A stretch of 64,000 nt of DNA from NCBI GenBank assembly GCA_964034945.1, contig OZ035960.1, forward strand, positions 88,315,848 to 88,379,847, written 5' to 3'. Under the pieces are notes generated by a model. That model was not told where the DNA came from. It saw only the letters and a program-made list of their open reading frames with translations, and ran no database searches. The stretch's first letter is position 1; the number at the start of each line of letters is the position of its first letter. The stretch comes from Chrysopilus asiliformis. Its lineage: Eukaryota > Arthropoda > Insecta > Diptera > Rhagionidae. Position numbers and translations under genes: made by a program. Positions 62,115 to 64,000 of this stretch are shown piece by piece.

Positions 62115-64000
62115 TAGAATATAAAAACCAAAACAAAAGGAAAAAATTTCAGGCGAAATATTATCCAAATCTGGCCCATTTTTATTAAATGCCAGAACCG
62201 GTACATAAACGTCTTGAGGTATCATTAGCGAAACCCTAAAGTGGGAAATGGATCGTGAAAATCCGAAGAGTAAAAAAACTGTCAAGAAAAAAGTTTGAAG
62301 TGACAACAAAACAGGAGACAGGACCATTTCGGAATAAAAAAAACACACTTCAATTTCAGGACAACAGTGTAACTACAGGAAAAAATATCAAATTCAAGGA
62401 ACCTCTTAGCTACTTGTTCAAGAGATAAGAAAACATTTTCGAATTTTTGTCTGTTTATGTCTCTGGCCATTGGATATCCTTTTCACATGAAGTGACTGAA
62501 TCTGATTTAAGTCTTGATCCCTTTTCCCATCTACTGTCGACATGTTATGAATTGTCTGATTACGAGTATTTATCACATCTCTTTCTCGTTGTTTTCCCTT
62601 GAACTAAGAACATGATTTCAAAGCAAACAAGATGCTGATGTGGAAATCTGTCAACAACATAAGGACGAAGTGTTTGCTGATACACTGAGCGAAAAAGTCA
62701 TAGAAAACGCATATGAATTCGTATGTTTCCACTATAAAAGGGCGCCATTGCGCAAAATTGTAAGATTTACATTGAGCAATGTGAAACACGGTCGCATTGT
62801 AAATTCAACATTTTGCCATACGAATTGATACCTATGGTGTGCATTTTAAGCAGCAAATATGCGGCGTTTTCTTTCTCCCTCGAATGCTTACTTATAACTT
62901 GTTGAGTGAACAGAGATGAACAAATTAAAACGTAAACAGAAAGCGAACAAGAAAAATCTAATGGCGATAAATTAATCGAAACTTTTTGTGGAGTATTATT
63001 TTATAATGGACTTTTCCTCCGATTGCATGTCGTGATTTTAGTTGCCATGAAAATTTTTCGACAATATTGGATCTGAAATTTAAGCAAATTTTAATGGGCC
63101 ATCAAATTATTTAGTTTTTAATGAAAAATTTCTTTAATTTTATTTTACCGGTCAAATTTATTTTTTCTTTTGCAATGAAATTTTGATGCCAATAAAATTG
63201 TGCTGTTTTAAAAATGTCTCCTATCCACTTTTTAAGCAATATCCTTCAGTCATTCGCCTGAAAAAAGAAATTTAATTCTCGAAACGAAATCGTTTCCATC
63301 AAATGTCAAAGGGAAATATGGCGGCTGAAGACATCGACTTTTTTTTCTTTTTACATTTGAAAATGCAAAATTAACCTCACAAAAATATAAAAGTATAAGT
63401 TGAAATGCATGATTTTATAGTCGAAAAATGTAATTTCGAATGTAAGTCGAAAAATGTAAAGTCGAAAAATGTAATTTCGGATTTTATTAACTCACATGTA
63501 TTAAATGATATGGAAAATTGTAAAATTTACAAATCTTCAATGTAAAATGATATATGATTTATATTATTTTGTATTTTACTCTGGGTTTTTCAATAGTACA
63601 TATCAATTCATCAACAAACAATGTAAAATTTACCATGAAAACATAGTTTTCCCTGTTTTCATATTAATGTATATGTAAGATCAATAAGTTTATATTGAAA
63701 ATTGCGTGCTTTTCCAATTTGGGGAAAGTTTTTACAATGCGAAGATTTACAATGCATCATTGTAAATATCGCAATGGGGTATTTCTCTCAGTGTAACGAT
63801 TAATGAGATACCGGACAAAAATCAGATACAAGAAGGACAATGAATTTATTTTGATGTAACATTTATTTCCTTGATTGGTCCATTACATGTTATAAATCGT
63901 TATTTCAATTGGGTATTTATTTTGTTATTTAGTTTTACTAAATAAAAAAAAATCCAATAAACTGAAAAATTTTATTTTTTATTTTTGTTGTTGCCGTGTG
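62115..64000. other. A/T-rich DNA, no gene supported
   Basis: Short frames on both strands near 62.1-62.8 kb have no motif or splice pattern. At about 63417-63482 the phrase GTCGAAAAATGTAA is repeated four times. Around 63500-63780 words such as TTACAATG and TGTAAAATTTAC recur. Confidence 0.4.

Noticed and set aside
1..64000. tRNA or rRNA genes
   Set aside because: I looked for A-box and B-box pairs and cloverleaf-like segments by eye and found none convincing. A covariance-model scan would be decisive.

Overview
This is a eukaryotic window, AT-rich, with GT-AG introns and many short mobile elements. It comes from an insect. The main gene encodes an arthropod-type UNC79, and a second gene encodes a DUF1091-type secreted protein, a family best known from flies. 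A dipteran is my best guess, but the species cannot be fixed from this sequence.

Layout. About 4.6-38 kb on the minus strand is one gene, unc79, which encodes a subunit of the NALCN / narrow abdomen sodium-leak channel complex. I could join 30 coding exons from ATG to stop. All splice phases agree and the sum is 8,766 nt (2,921 codons plus stop). Introns range from tens of bases to 5.3 kb. The larger ones hold transposon remnants: hAT, Tc1/mariner, DD41D mariner, TTAA-flanked (piggyBac-type), Helitron-like and fold-back elements. A probable promoter region with an NRF-1-type palindrome lies near 38 kb.

The flanks carry few genes. The first 1.3 kb and 40.3-41.2 kb are microsatellites with a 12-bp higher-order unit, and a third such array (2.1-2.5 kb) lies inside a repeated element. 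From 41.6 to 49.3 kb there are non-LTR retrotransposon 3' ends, two DD41D mariner fossils and a repeat with an internal C-run. A compact four-exon gene on the plus strand at 49.6-50.3 kb encodes a 174-residue secreted DUF1091-like protein. From 51 to 62 kb there are further TTAA-flanked MITEs, a retrotransposon end, a (GA)n tract, repeats with internal CTGTCCGTC-type tracts, a nested hAT element with an exact 8-bp target duplication, and two abutting Helitron-like elements. One of these carries about ten 121-bp tandem units. The last 2 kb show no gene I can support.

The most unusual signals are: (1) a ~120-bp tandem module shared by a TIR element and by Helitron-like elements; (2) a perfect 125-bp-arm palindrome inside that TIR element, within a unc79 intron; (3) His/Gln/Thr-rich sequence in unc79 exon 19; (4) four unrelated TTAA-flanked MITEs.
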